Assembly (NCBI GenBank): GCA_002477825.1
Contig: DLKT01000056.1
Coordinates: 1 to 40,502 of the forward strand
DNA length: 40,502 nucleotides
Source: Caryophanales bacterium UBA7581
GTDB lineage: Bacteria; Bacillota_I; Bacilli_A; RFN20; CAG-826
Direction: 5' to 3'
This document shows positions 1 through 7,790 of this stretch, piece by piece. How positions within the stretch are numbered: the stretch's first letter is position 1; every line of letters starts with the position of its first letter. Below the pieces are notes generated by a model. That model was not told where the DNA came from. It saw only the letters and a list, made by a program, of their open reading frames with translations, and did not search any database. The translations under genes were made by a program, and so were the position numbers.

Positions 1-707
1 GTACAATCACTTTTCTTGTTATGAAAGAAATGCGAAATCTTTTGATAAAGCGTAATTTCTTTTTCCATGTTTTGTTGAAATAGAGTTTCTCCTTCTTTGG
101 CTTTTTTACTCGCGTATTTCAAAATGAAAGTTTGCCAAGACATATCGACCGCTAATAAATCTTCAACGATGGAGGACCATTCATCACTCGGATGAAGTGT
201 TAGCAAATATTTTTTATATTCTAAACATTTTTGCTTTTTTCTTTCCATTTCATTTTTTAATACAGATATGGCATTTTTTTCTATACATTGCGTTAAGACA
301 TAATTAGAATCATGTAAATAGGAAATAAATGACTCTAGTTGTAATTTGTTAGAGCTTTGATTCGATAGAGAAGAGAATAGTGCATGTAAATTCTTTTTTT
401 CTTGTTCTTTAATAATATCCGCACTAAAGGGAAAATATAAATAAGCAATTAAAGTTGATCGATAATACCAGATGTTATCGTAAGCGTGAATCGGTGCAAA
501 AGTATCCTTTTTTTCTATTTCTAGCACTCTTTCTTCAGATGGAATGGCAATATGAAGGGGCATACCCGGAAAAATGTTATGATAACGAATCATTTTGTTA
601 AACTGATAAATGTCATCGACTTCACAACCGAATTTTTTAGCAATGGATTCAATCGTATCATCTTTTTTCGTGATATAAAGGGTGAAATTTTTAAAAGTTT
701 TTTTCAT
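1..707 (-). CDS. LysM-domain protein, 3' end beyond the window
   Basis: An open frame runs leftward from an ATG at 705-707 to the window edge with no stop, giving 235 visible residues. It starts after a good ribosome-binding site (GAGGT, about 8 bases upstream on the minus strand). Residues roughly 7-55 look like one LysM module: a TLYITKKDDTIESIAKKFG-type start, an internal IYQFN stretch and a closing PGMPLHIAIP. LysM modules usually bind peptidoglycan or chitin-like glycans. No signal peptide or membrane segment is visible, which is odd for a wall-binding protein. The rest (about 75-235) is charged, Lys/Glu-rich and probably helical, and I do not recognise it. It is transcribed divergently from the RDD genes. 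The LysM call is fairly secure; the role is unknown. Confidence 0.72.
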   Translation of the reverse strand, partial: MKKTFKNFTLYITKKDDTIESIAKKFGCEVDDIYQFNKMIRYHNIFPGMPLHIAIPSEERVLEIEKKDTFAPIHAYDNIWYYRSTLIAYLYFPFSADIIKEQEKKNLHALFSSLSNQSSNKLQLESFISYLHDSNYVLTQCIEKNAISVLKNEMERKKQKCLEYKKYLLTLHPSDEWSSIVEDLLAVDMSWQTFILKYASKKAKEGETLFQQNMEKEITLYQKISHFFHNKKSDC

Positions 708-760
708 CTTATTTTACCTCACAGTTCTTAATGCAATATATGTTATTTTCATAAGCTTTA

Positions 761-769
761 TGATATAAT
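761..769 (+). promoter_or_regulatory. Extended -10 promoter of the RDD gene pair
   Basis: TGATATAAT is a perfect -10 hexamer (764-769) preceded by the TGn extension. No good -35 lies 17 bases upstream, as is common for extended -10 promoters. It sits 31 bases before the start codon at 800, with AAGGAG at 784-789 between them. Confidence 0.6.
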
Positions 770-799
770 ACCACTAACACGAAAAGGAGAAATGGCAAT

Positions 800-1867
800 A
801 TGATGAACCAAGGCTTTGAACAAATTCAAGAAAAAAAAGAAGAAGGCATTCCTTCCTGTAATTTAGGACATAGAATGATTGCCTTTGTTATTGATATTTT
901 ATGCGTATTTATTTTTTCTAGCGTTTTGACAAGTTTTGCAGCACCTGCAATAAGAAATCGCTTTTATAATCAAGATGCTTTAGTAGAAAAATATGAAAAT
1001 CGAATTATTGAATCGGGATTATATGTCGAAAGTAGTGCAGAAGATGAAAAAAAAGCCTATTATCCTTTAAATATGCATCCTGATTATGCTAATAAAGAGC
1101 TAACCGAAGAAGAGCAAAACACTTATATTCAAATTTTAGAAACAGGTGTTAATAATTTTGCTACCTCTACTTCTTTTACCTGCTTTACTGAAGATGATTT
1201 AAAAGAATTACAAAAAACAGAAGAAAAAGTCTTTACTTATAATGAAGAAACCAAAAAATATGAAATTAAAGAAGATGCTTTAAAATCCGATATTATTGCT
1301 TTTTATCAATCAGCCGTGCAAAGTGAAATCAATACTTTAAGCAAAGATGAAATTATTAAAACAACCTATGCACAAATTATGCGGCCTCGTTACATGGAAA
1401 CAATTGTTTCCATTTCGATTGTGGCAATTATCTTTCTTTTAGTTATTCCTTTATGTACAAAATATCGTCAAACATTAGGAAAGAAATTTATGCGTCTTAC
1501 AGTTGTAAGAAATGAAAAGATCATTTCTCGTCCAATGACTTTATTACGATTTACTATTTTGTTCTTAGTTGAATTATTAGGATCTATATTCGCTTATGGT
1601 ATTCCTTTAATTGTTTCTCTTACCATTGCTTGCTTCTCTAGAAATAAGAGTTCGTTGCATGACTTGCTTTTAAAAACCAAAGTAGTTTCTATTGATGCTT
1701 TACCATCACCTAATGAAGAAGGCGAAGCAGAAGTGCTTTTACCCAAAGAACCTATGTTAGTGGAAGTCGGTGAAGTGAAACAAGAAATTGAAGATGAAAC
1801 TAAAGCGGAAATTATTGAAGAAAATGAAAAATTAAATGAAGATTCTTCTAAAGGAGAAGAAGAATGA
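800..1867 (+). CDS. RDD-family membrane protein, first of a tandem pair
   Basis: This 355-residue protein has the RDD layout. The start has an RMIAFVIDIL segment with the Arg and Asp of the family, and TM1 spans about 28-52. TM2 is at about 198-220, followed by RQTLGKKFMRLTVV. TM3 is at about 250-275, and the closing motif is SSLHDLLLKTKVV. Ordinary RDD proteins are about 150 residues. Here about 145 residues, rich in Glu, Lys and Tyr, are inserted between TM1 and TM2 and would form a large domain on one side of the membrane. The last 55 residues are an acidic tail. RDD proteins are mostly uncharacterised; transport roles have been proposed for some. The stop overlaps the next start by four bases (ATGA), so the pair is translationally coupled. 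Start choice: ATG 800 has AAGGAG ten bases upstream. Confidence 0.82.
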   Translation: MMNQGFEQIQEKKEEGIPSCNLGHRMIAFVIDILCVFIFSSVLTSFAAPAIRNRFYNQDALVEKYENRIIESGLYVESSAEDEKKAYYPLNMHPDYANKELTEEEQNTYIQILETGVNNFATSTSFTCFTEDDLKELQKTEEKVFTYNEETKKYEIKEDALKSDIIAFYQSAVQSEINTLSKDEIIKTTYAQIMRPRYMETIVSISIVAIIFLLVIPLCTKYRQTLGKKFMRLTVVRNEKIISRPMTLLRFTILFLVELLGSIFAYGIPLIVSLTIACFSRNKSSLHDLLLKTKVVSIDALPSPNEEGEAEVLLPKEPMLVEVGEVKQEIEDETKAEIIEENEKLNEDSSKGEEE

Positions 1868-2826
1868 ACGCAAGTGAAAAAGTAGAAATAACGGAAAAAG
1901 AAGAAAATAAAAGACAAAATGAAGTTATTTTACCTTTAACCTCTAGAAGATTAGTCTCCATTTTAGTTGATGCTTTCCTTTGTTTTATTACCTTTATGAT
2001 TTTACAAACTTTTGCGATTCCTCCTTTAGTGGGGGCCATGACAAATATTGATCAAACAACAGAAGCTTATCAAAATCGCTTAGTTGAAAGTCATTTATAT
2101 CAAAGAGTCAGTGGAGGCACTATGAAGATAACCGGAACATTGACGGAGGAAGAAAAGAAAAAAGATATGGAAGCCTATTTTACAAAATTAGATGAGGCAA
2201 TTACTTTTTTCTATGTTGACTTTACTGATATTGAAGAGGCAAAAATCGAGAATTACTATCAAAGTAAAGAAGAGTCAGGCTTGTTTGAAAAAACAGGAGA
2301 TACTTGGGAAATTAAAGGAAGCGCAACCTTTAATGAACTAAATAAATTTTATGAAGAACAATACGATATTGCTTTAAACTATTTTAGCCATGATGATGAA
2401 TGCTTAACTTTAGCAAGAAAAATTACGGTTGTGAGTATTGTAGAAGTTTTTCTATCATTAACATTCTCTATTGTGATTTTCTTTTTAATGTTTCCACTTA
2501 TTTTTAAAGAAAGACAAACATTAGGAAAAAAAATAATGGGGTTGGCCGTCGTTTCTCGAAAAGATGGAATCGTGGCGAAAAGATCACAATATCTTGTGCG
2601 TTTCTTAGCGTTCTATGTTATTGAAATTCTTTTAACCGTTTTCACTTTTGGTATTCCATTAATTGTTTCTGTTTCTATGCTATTCTTTTCTAAAGAAAGA
2701 ATTACATTACATGACTATTTATCCGCTACATTAGTCATTGATACACGTCAAAGACCAGCAATGCATAGTGCAGAAGAATTGAATGGTTATGAAGAACAAA
2801 AGAAAAAGATTTCAAAATCTGTTTAA
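1864..2826 (+). CDS. RDD-family membrane protein, second of a tandem pair
   Basis: This 320-residue paralogue of the preceding gene has the same layout. It has an N-terminal TSRRLVSILVDAF segment, TM1 at about 32-54 and an inserted domain of about 130 residues. TM2 at about 190-213 is followed by RQTLGKKIMGLAVV, then TM3 at about 245-270 and ITLHDYLSATLVI. Both inserts open with a shared pattern (EKYENRIIESGLY in the first, EAYQNRLVESHLY in the second), which indicates a duplication. The acidic tail of the first copy is replaced here by a short basic end. It overlaps the upstream gene by four bases and is followed by a terminator, so the two form a bicistronic unit. The two products may form a heteromer; that is inference. 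Substrate or function is unknown. Confidence 0.82.
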   Translation: MNASEKVEITEKEENKRQNEVILPLTSRRLVSILVDAFLCFITFMILQTFAIPPLVGAMTNIDQTTEAYQNRLVESHLYQRVSGGTMKITGTLTEEEKKKDMEAYFTKLDEAITFFYVDFTDIEEAKIENYYQSKEESGLFEKTGDTWEIKGSATFNELNKFYEEQYDIALNYFSHDDECLTLARKITVVSIVEVFLSLTFSIVIFFLMFPLIFKERQTLGKKIMGLAVVSRKDGIVAKRSQYLVRFLAFYVIEILLTVFTFGIPLIVSVSMLFFSKERITLHDYLSATLVIDTRQRPAMHSAEELNGYEEQKKKISKSV

Positions 2827-2886
2827 AAAAATTTAAAAAAAATTATTTTTTACATAACGTCAAATAAATCGATAAATAAGCAATTT

Positions 2887-2937
2887 CTGCTATGGATTTC
2901 ATTGGAATGATTCAATGAAAAAAGTAGCAGTTTTTTT
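2887..2937 (+). terminator. Rho-independent terminator after the RDD pair
   Basis: Outer stem CTGCTA/TAGCAG (2887-2892 with 2925-2930) and inner stem TTTCATTG/CAATGAAA are separated by a symmetric 4-by-4 internal loop. A run of seven T follows at 2931-2937. Confidence 0.85.
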
Positions 2938-2987
2938 CTTTTTTTTCGTTTTTTCTCATTTTATTTTCTTCTTTTGATTTTCGCTCA

Positions 2988-3016
2988 TTGAAATAATTAT
3001 AAATGTAATTTATAAT
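2988..3016 (+). promoter_or_regulatory. SigA-type promoter of the importer-nuclease operon
   Basis: TTGAAA (2988-2993), a 17-base spacer and TATAAT (3011-3016). Transcription should start near 3023, six bases before the GGAGG ribosome-binding site at 3029-3033, so the leader is very short. Confidence 0.8.
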
Positions 3017-3039
3017 ATAAATACTAATGGAGGAATACT

Positions 3040-4167
3040 ATGGAAATTCGATTAGAAAATTTGACGAAAGTATTCACAGGTAATAAAGGCGATAAGAGTG
3101 GCACTACCGCCGTTGATAATTTAGACATCACAATTCCTGATGGAAAACTCGTCGGCCTTTTAGGGCCATCCGGATGTGGTAAATCGACTACGCTTTACAT
3201 GATATCCGGGCTACTAGAACCAACTAGTGGAAAAATTTGGTTTGGAGATGAAGATGTCACAGAAATCTCTCCAGAACACAGAGGCATTGGTTTGGTCTTC
3301 CAAAACTATGCTTTGTACCCTCACATGACTGTGAGACGTAACATTGCTTTCCCACTTGAAAATCTTCGTGTTGAAGAAGAAGTCGTTGACAAAAATGGAA
3401 AAGCACAAATCAAAAAACGCAAACTTACCAAGGCTGAGATTGATATTCGGGTCATGGAAGCAGCGAAACTCGTCCAAATCGAAGAGTATTTGGATCGTAA
3501 ACCTAACCAACTTTCTGGTGGTCAACAACAACGTGTTGCCATCGCTCGCGCGTTAGTGAAACAACCTCGAGTTTTATTGCTTGACGAACCATTATCTAAC
3601 TTAGATGCGCGTTTACGTTTACAAACGAGAGAAGAAATTCGTCGTTTGCAAAAGGAAACAGGAATTACGACGGTATTTGTTACTCATGACCAAGAAGAAG
3701 CTATGAGTATTTCAGATGAAATCGTTGTAATGAAACTCGGTGTTGAACAACAACGTGGCGTACCGCAAGAAGTTTACAACAATCCAAAGAATTTATTTGT
3801 CGCGCAATTCTTAGGAACCCCTCCGATTAATGTCTTTAGCGGAAGAATTTTTAATGGCAAGGTTTACATCGGTGAAGATGCTATTTTGGATGCAGACGGA
3901 ATAGATGATCAAGAAGTCTATGTTGGTATTCGTCCAGAAGGTTTCATCGTTAATTCCGATAAGGCTTGCTTACATACAGAAGTTGAACAAATTGAAACAT
4001 TGGGTAGAGATATTTCGATTGTTTGTAAAAACCCATATTGTCTCAAACCTACATTCAAATCTATTTTGGATGCGGATGAAAAAGTGTCCGTTGGCGAAAC
4101 AAAATTGGGAGTCAAGCCACACAAATGTTTCGTGTTTGCAAAGGATACTGAAGAAAGGATTATATAA
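3040..4167 (+). CDS. ABC transporter ATP-binding protein, UgpC/MalK-like
   Basis: This cytoplasmic ATPase of a CUT1/Ugp-type importer has 375 residues, the normal length. Visible motifs are Walker A GPSGCGKST at 42-50, the Q-loop Gln near 88, signature LSGGQ at 158-162, Walker B VLLLDEP at 178-184, D-loop SNLDA, and H-loop His near 216. A C-terminal TOBE-like regulatory region follows. A hydrophilic, Lys-rich insert of about 24 residues (about 111-134) lies between the Q-loop and the signature, where most MalK proteins have a short linker. It is the first gene of the operon that continues with two permeases, a binding protein and a nuclease lipoprotein. From memory, the same ugpC-ugpA-ugpE-plus-nuclease grouping exists in Mycoplasma pneumoniae (MPN133-136). 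The true substrate may therefore be a nucleic-acid breakdown product and not a sugar; this is inference. Confidence 0.93.
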   Translation: MEIRLENLTKVFTGNKGDKSGTTAVDNLDITIPDGKLVGLLGPSGCGKSTTLYMISGLLEPTSGKIWFGDEDVTEISPEHRGIGLVFQNYALYPHMTVRRNIAFPLENLRVEEEVVDKNGKAQIKKRKLTKAEIDIRVMEAAKLVQIEEYLDRKPNQLSGGQQQRVAIARALVKQPRVLLLDEPLSNLDARLRLQTREEIRRLQKETGITTVFVTHDQEEAMSISDEIVVMKLGVEQQRGVPQEVYNNPKNLFVAQFLGTPPINVFSGRIFNGKVYIGEDAILDADGIDDQEVYVGIRPEGFIVNSDKACLHTEVEQIETLGRDISIVCKNPYCLKPTFKSILDADEKVSVGETKLGVKPHKCFVFAKDTEERII

Positions 4168-4169
4168 TC

Positions 4170-5084
4170 TTGGAATCGAAAAATAATTGGAAAGCATGGT
4201 TATACTTGGCTCCCGTTATTGTCCTCATGCTTATTTTTACGATTTATCCTTTAGTTCACACCATTGGAATTTCATTTTTGAAAAATTATGACTATTATTC
4301 TAATGAAACTTTTTTCCATTCAGTGTTCAAAAGTGATGGCGGTTTAACCCTTGATAATTTTAAGCAAGTTGTAACTTACGATAATTTTATTCAATATGCG
4401 TTGCCGAATACTTTAATTATCACCTTTGTCACTGTTCCAATTTCTATTGCTTTATCTTTATTGATTGCTGTAGGATTGAACTCAATTAAAAAACTAAACA
4501 AAATTTTCCAAACGATATTCTTCATGCCTTATGTTACTAATTCCATTGCTGTAGGTATGGTGTTCGCGGTTATCTTTGCTGGCACTAATGGTTTATGGAA
4601 TACAATATTTGGATTAGGATCTAAAAACTGGATTGATATGAATGCACCTCGTTCAAGCGCTATGTTTGCATTATGCGTTTATATCGTATGGCATGCGTTG
4701 CCTTATAAAATTTTAATTTTCTTAAGTGGCTTACAAAACATTGATAAACAATATTACCAAGCTGCTAAGATTGACTCGGCAAGTAAGTTTAAGACCTTTA
4801 TGAGAGTGACAGTTCCATTACTTTCACCTCAAATTATGTACATTGCGATTACCTCCTTTATTGGTTCATTTAAAGAGTATTCTTCTGTCGTCGCTATGTT
4901 CAAAGATAAAAAAGGTACCGTTTCTGCTAACAAGCCGAACATGTACACAGTTGTTTATTATATTTATGATAATATCGCTGATCACCCATCTTGGGCATCC
5001 GCGGCAGCTGTCTTATTATTTATCCTAATTATGATCTTTACTGTCTTGCAAAGAAAAGTTGCAGAGAAAAGGGTCCACTACTAG
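4170..5084 (+). CDS. ABC importer permease, UgpA/MalF-like
   Basis: This inner-membrane permease subunit has 304 residues and six predicted transmembrane segments, the first at about 9-30. The cytoplasmic EAA loop, which docks on the ATPase, reads YYQAAKIDSASKFKTFMRVT, with the Gly of the usual D-G-A replaced by Ser. The start is TTG at 4170, two bases after the ATPase stop, with AAAGGA about 11 bases upstream; no closer ATG fits. The gene lies inside the operon with no room for its own promoter. Binding-protein-dependent transport family 1 is secure; the substrate is not. Confidence 0.9.
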   Translation: MESKNNWKAWLYLAPVIVLMLIFTIYPLVHTIGISFLKNYDYYSNETFFHSVFKSDGGLTLDNFKQVVTYDNFIQYALPNTLIITFVTVPISIALSLLIAVGLNSIKKLNKIFQTIFFMPYVTNSIAVGMVFAVIFAGTNGLWNTIFGLGSKNWIDMNAPRSSAMFALCVYIVWHALPYKILIFLSGLQNIDKQYYQAAKIDSASKFKTFMRVTVPLLSPQIMYIAITSFIGSFKEYSSVVAMFKDKKGTVSANKPNMYTVVYYIYDNIADHPSWASAAAVLLFILIMIFTVLQRKVAEKRVHY

Positions 5085-5102
5085 GAAAGGAGCGGAAGAA
5101 AT

Positions 5103-6326
5103 ATGGCAAAAACAAAAAAACAAAGTTCACATGCTTTTTCTAAATGCTTCTTAAAAAACAAAGTCTTATTTACAGTGATTGCAGTGATTCTTGGCTTATT
5201 ATTTTTAGATATCGGAGTTGTTACAGGTACACATTTTAAATGGAATACCTGGGGAACAATTTTCTTCAGCCTTGCGTTACTTGCTATTATTGCTCTAATT
5301 TATTATGCCCAATTGAAAAAAGCGAATGAATTGCTTCCTCGTAGAGTGTATTCAAATGAAGAAATCAAAGAAGCGAATTCACTAGTGCTAGTTATTCGTG
5401 AAGGAAGAATGAATGCAGATGCTGCTAAAAGAGCAGAGCGAGTTATGAAAGTTGTTAGTATGATTATTACTTATGCTTTCTTAATCATTATGGCTTTTGC
5501 AATTATTATTCCTTTCTATTGGATGTTAATCACATCTTTAAAAACAAATTCTGAAATTCGTGATCAAATTACGTTCTTCCCCCAAACCATTCAATGGGCT
5601 AACTACAAAATCCTATTCCAAGGTTTGGAAGCAGGCGCAGAATTTGAAGGAAGCCAAGTGGTTTCTAGAACCGATCCGTTTAACTTCTTAACATATATGA
5701 AAAACACCTTAATCGTTGGTGTCTTATCTACCTTAGGAACTTTAATTACGACGATTCTTGCTGCTTTTGCTTTTTCAAGATTAAACTTTAAAGGAAAAGA
5801 TCTCGTATTTACCATTTTCTTAGCAACCATGATGATTCCTGGTGAAATGATGGTTATTACCAACTATATTACCGTATCTTCTTGGTTAGACTCAGATGTT
5901 GGAACGTACGCAGCTATGATTATTCCTTTCTGGGTAAGTACTTATTATATCTACTTACTTAGACAAAACTTTAAACAAATTCCAAACGAACTCTACTATG
6001 CTGCAAAAGTAGATGGTAAAAGCGATTGGACCTATTTATGGAAGGTCATGGTACCATTAGCCATGCCAACCTTAATTACAATCTTTATTTTAAAACTTAT
6101 GGGCGCATGGAACTCTTACGTGTGGCCAAACTTAGTCGCTGATAAAGAATCAATGCGTTTAGTTACCAATGGTTTAAGAGGTTATGGTGCTTCTCCAGAT
6201 GGACAACCACACCAAGGTTTACAAATGGCCGCAACGGTCGTTGTTACTGTTCCATTGTTACTATTATTTATATTCTTTAGAAAGTACATCATGCGTGGCG
6301 TAGGCCGTGCAGGTATTAAAGGTTAA
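5103..6326 (+). CDS. ABC importer permease, UgpE/MalG-like, with N-terminal extension
   Basis: This is the second permease subunit, 407 residues against about 280 for typical UgpE/MalG. The extra 110 or so residues at the N-terminus contain two additional hydrophobic segments (about 20-42 and 50-68) and a charged stretch before the conserved core. The core begins near residue 118 and includes the usual PFYWMLITSLK segment. The EAA loop reads YYAAKVDGKSDWTYLWKVMV. The ribosome-binding site is AAAGGAG, ten bases before ATG 5103. With the preceding ATPase and permease it completes the membrane part of the importer. The role of the N-terminal extension is unknown; similar extended forms may be usual in this lineage. 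Confidence 0.9.
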   Translation: MAKTKKQSSHAFSKCFLKNKVLFTVIAVILGLLFLDIGVVTGTHFKWNTWGTIFFSLALLAIIALIYYAQLKKANELLPRRVYSNEEIKEANSLVLVIREGRMNADAAKRAERVMKVVSMIITYAFLIIMAFAIIIPFYWMLITSLKTNSEIRDQITFFPQTIQWANYKILFQGLEAGAEFEGSQVVSRTDPFNFLTYMKNTLIVGVLSTLGTLITTILAAFAFSRLNFKGKDLVFTIFLATMMIPGEMMVITNYITVSSWLDSDVGTYAAMIIPFWVSTYYIYLLRQNFKQIPNELYYAAKVDGKSDWTYLWKVMVPLAMPTLITIFILKLMGAWNSYVWPNLVADKESMRLVTNGLRGYGASPDGQPHQGLQMAATVVVTVPLLLLFIFFRKYIMRGVGRAGIKG

Positions 6327-6341
6327 TACGCTTCGGCGTGT
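6326..6341 (+). other. TTCG-capped hairpin before the binding-protein gene
   Basis: ACGC-TTCG-GCGT directly after the permease stop forms a compact UUCG tetraloop hairpin with flanking A-T and G-T pairs. There is no T-run, so it is not a classic terminator. Such hairpins upstream of binding-protein genes often stabilise the downstream mRNA; that role is inferred. Confidence 0.45.
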
Positions 6342-6371
6342 TTATAAAAAAACAGGAGGAAAAAGAAAAAA

Positions 6372-7787
6372 ATGAAAAAGAAAAGTTTTATCTTAGCTAT
6401 GGCTTCCTTATTAGTAGTTGGCGCTGCCTCTACATTAACAAGCTGTGGTTCTGATGGTCGTACGGAAATTGTCTTCTGGCACACAATGGGTAAAAATAAC
6501 CAAGAAAAATTAAATGCCATGATTGATGAATTCCAAGCAAAGTATCCTCAATATAAAGTGACGCACTCTGCACAAGGTGGTTATACTGATATTGAAAGTA
6601 AGATTCGTAAAGCAATTCCTGCAAAGAGAGTACCTACCATGGCATTCTGTTATGCAGACCATGTTGCTGGTTATGGAAACAATACTGTTGATTTAACTCC
6701 TTATATTAATAGTACAGAAAAAATCTTAGATAAAGACGGAAAAGATACAGGCGAAATCGTTGGTTTAACTGCCGAAGAAAAAGCCGACTATGTCCAAGGT
6801 TATTGGGAAGAAGGTTCACAATACATTCGTGAAGGATTCTATTCCGCACCATTCTCCAAATCAACTGAAGTTATTTTCTATAATGCATCTTTCTTTAAAA
6901 AGAACAATTTACCACTTCCAACCAAATGGGAAAGCGATGATCCAAATGATTTAACCGCGATGTGGAATTTATGCCGCAAAATCAAAGAAATCAATAAAGA
7001 CATCACACCTTTAGGCTATGACTCTGATGATAATATGTATATCACCTTAAGTGCTCAATATGGCATTCCATATACCAGCATTAAAGATGGCAAAGGATCA
7101 TTTGATTTCAATAACGCTGAAGCCAAAGCTTTAGTCAAACGTTTAAAAGGTTACTTTGATGAAGGATTATTCATTACCAAAGGAACATCGGCTGATAATA
7201 CTTATACTTCTACCATGTTCAAGAACCAACAAATCGTAATGTCCATTGGTTCTACCGGTGGTACTTCCTATAACGTACCAAAACAAAACAATGGTGAATA
7301 CGAATTTGATGCCCAAGTTGCCCAAGTTCCACAACAAAACGCAACAAGAGACTATGCGATTTCTCAAGGACCTTCCATTTGTTTCTTCCAAAATACAAAA
7401 ATTACCGATGAACAAGTGAAAGCCTCTTGGTTATTCTACAAATTTATTACCTCACCAGAAAACAGTGCGATGTACGCAATCTTAACCGGTTATGAACCAG
7501 TTCGTACTAGCTCTTACGCAACACAACAATATAAAGATCACTTAGCTAAATTAGGCGGTGAAGAAGAAACTTTATACACTCGTGTTGCTACCTTAACATC
7601 AACGCAGAAAGTAAGAAATTCTTATTTTGCTTCTCCAGCATTCAAGGGTTCTTCTACCGCTCGTCAACAATGTGGTGGTATCTTAACCTTAACCATGTTT
7701 GAAGATGCATCTAAAGTAAATATTGATGAAAGAATTGATTCCATATTTGCTAAAGCTTTAGATGAATGCGAAATTGCTGCTATCTAA
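6372..7787 (+). CDS. Extracellular solute-binding lipoprotein, UgpB-like
   Basis: This 471-residue protein has a lipoprotein signal peptide: basic MKKK, a hydrophobic core, and lipobox LTSC with the lipidated Cys near residue 25. The mature protein starts with TEIVFWHTMG, a typical opening strand of family-1 binding proteins and close to the FWHSM-type start of UgpB. It is anchored on the outer face of the membrane and hands substrate to the two upstream permeases. UgpB proteins bind glycerol-3-phosphate or glycerophosphodiesters. Given the nuclease genes that follow, a phosphorylated nucleoside or oligonucleotide is a reasonable alternative substrate, but nothing in the sequence decides it. 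The ribosome-binding site is AGGAGG, 12 bases upstream. Confidence 0.9.
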   Translation: MKKKSFILAMASLLVVGAASTLTSCGSDGRTEIVFWHTMGKNNQEKLNAMIDEFQAKYPQYKVTHSAQGGYTDIESKIRKAIPAKRVPTMAFCYADHVAGYGNNTVDLTPYINSTEKILDKDGKDTGEIVGLTAEEKADYVQGYWEEGSQYIREGFYSAPFSKSTEVIFYNASFFKKNNLPLPTKWESDDPNDLTAMWNLCRKIKEINKDITPLGYDSDDNMYITLSAQYGIPYTSIKDGKGSFDFNNAEAKALVKRLKGYFDEGLFITKGTSADNTYTSTMFKNQQIVMSIGSTGGTSYNVPKQNNGEYEFDAQVAQVPQQNATRDYAISQGPSICFFQNTKITDEQVKASWLFYKFITSPENSAMYAILTGYEPVRTSSYATQQYKDHLAKLGGEEETLYTRVATLTSTQKVRNSYFASPAFKGSSTARQQCGGILTLTMFEDASKVNIDERIDSIFAKALDECEIAAI

Positions 7788-7790
7788 TTT

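Noticed and set aside
2841..3000. Riboswitch or T-box before the importer operon
   Set aside because: The only structure is the terminator of the RDD pair, and the promoter lies downstream of it, so the hairpin is not in the importer leader.
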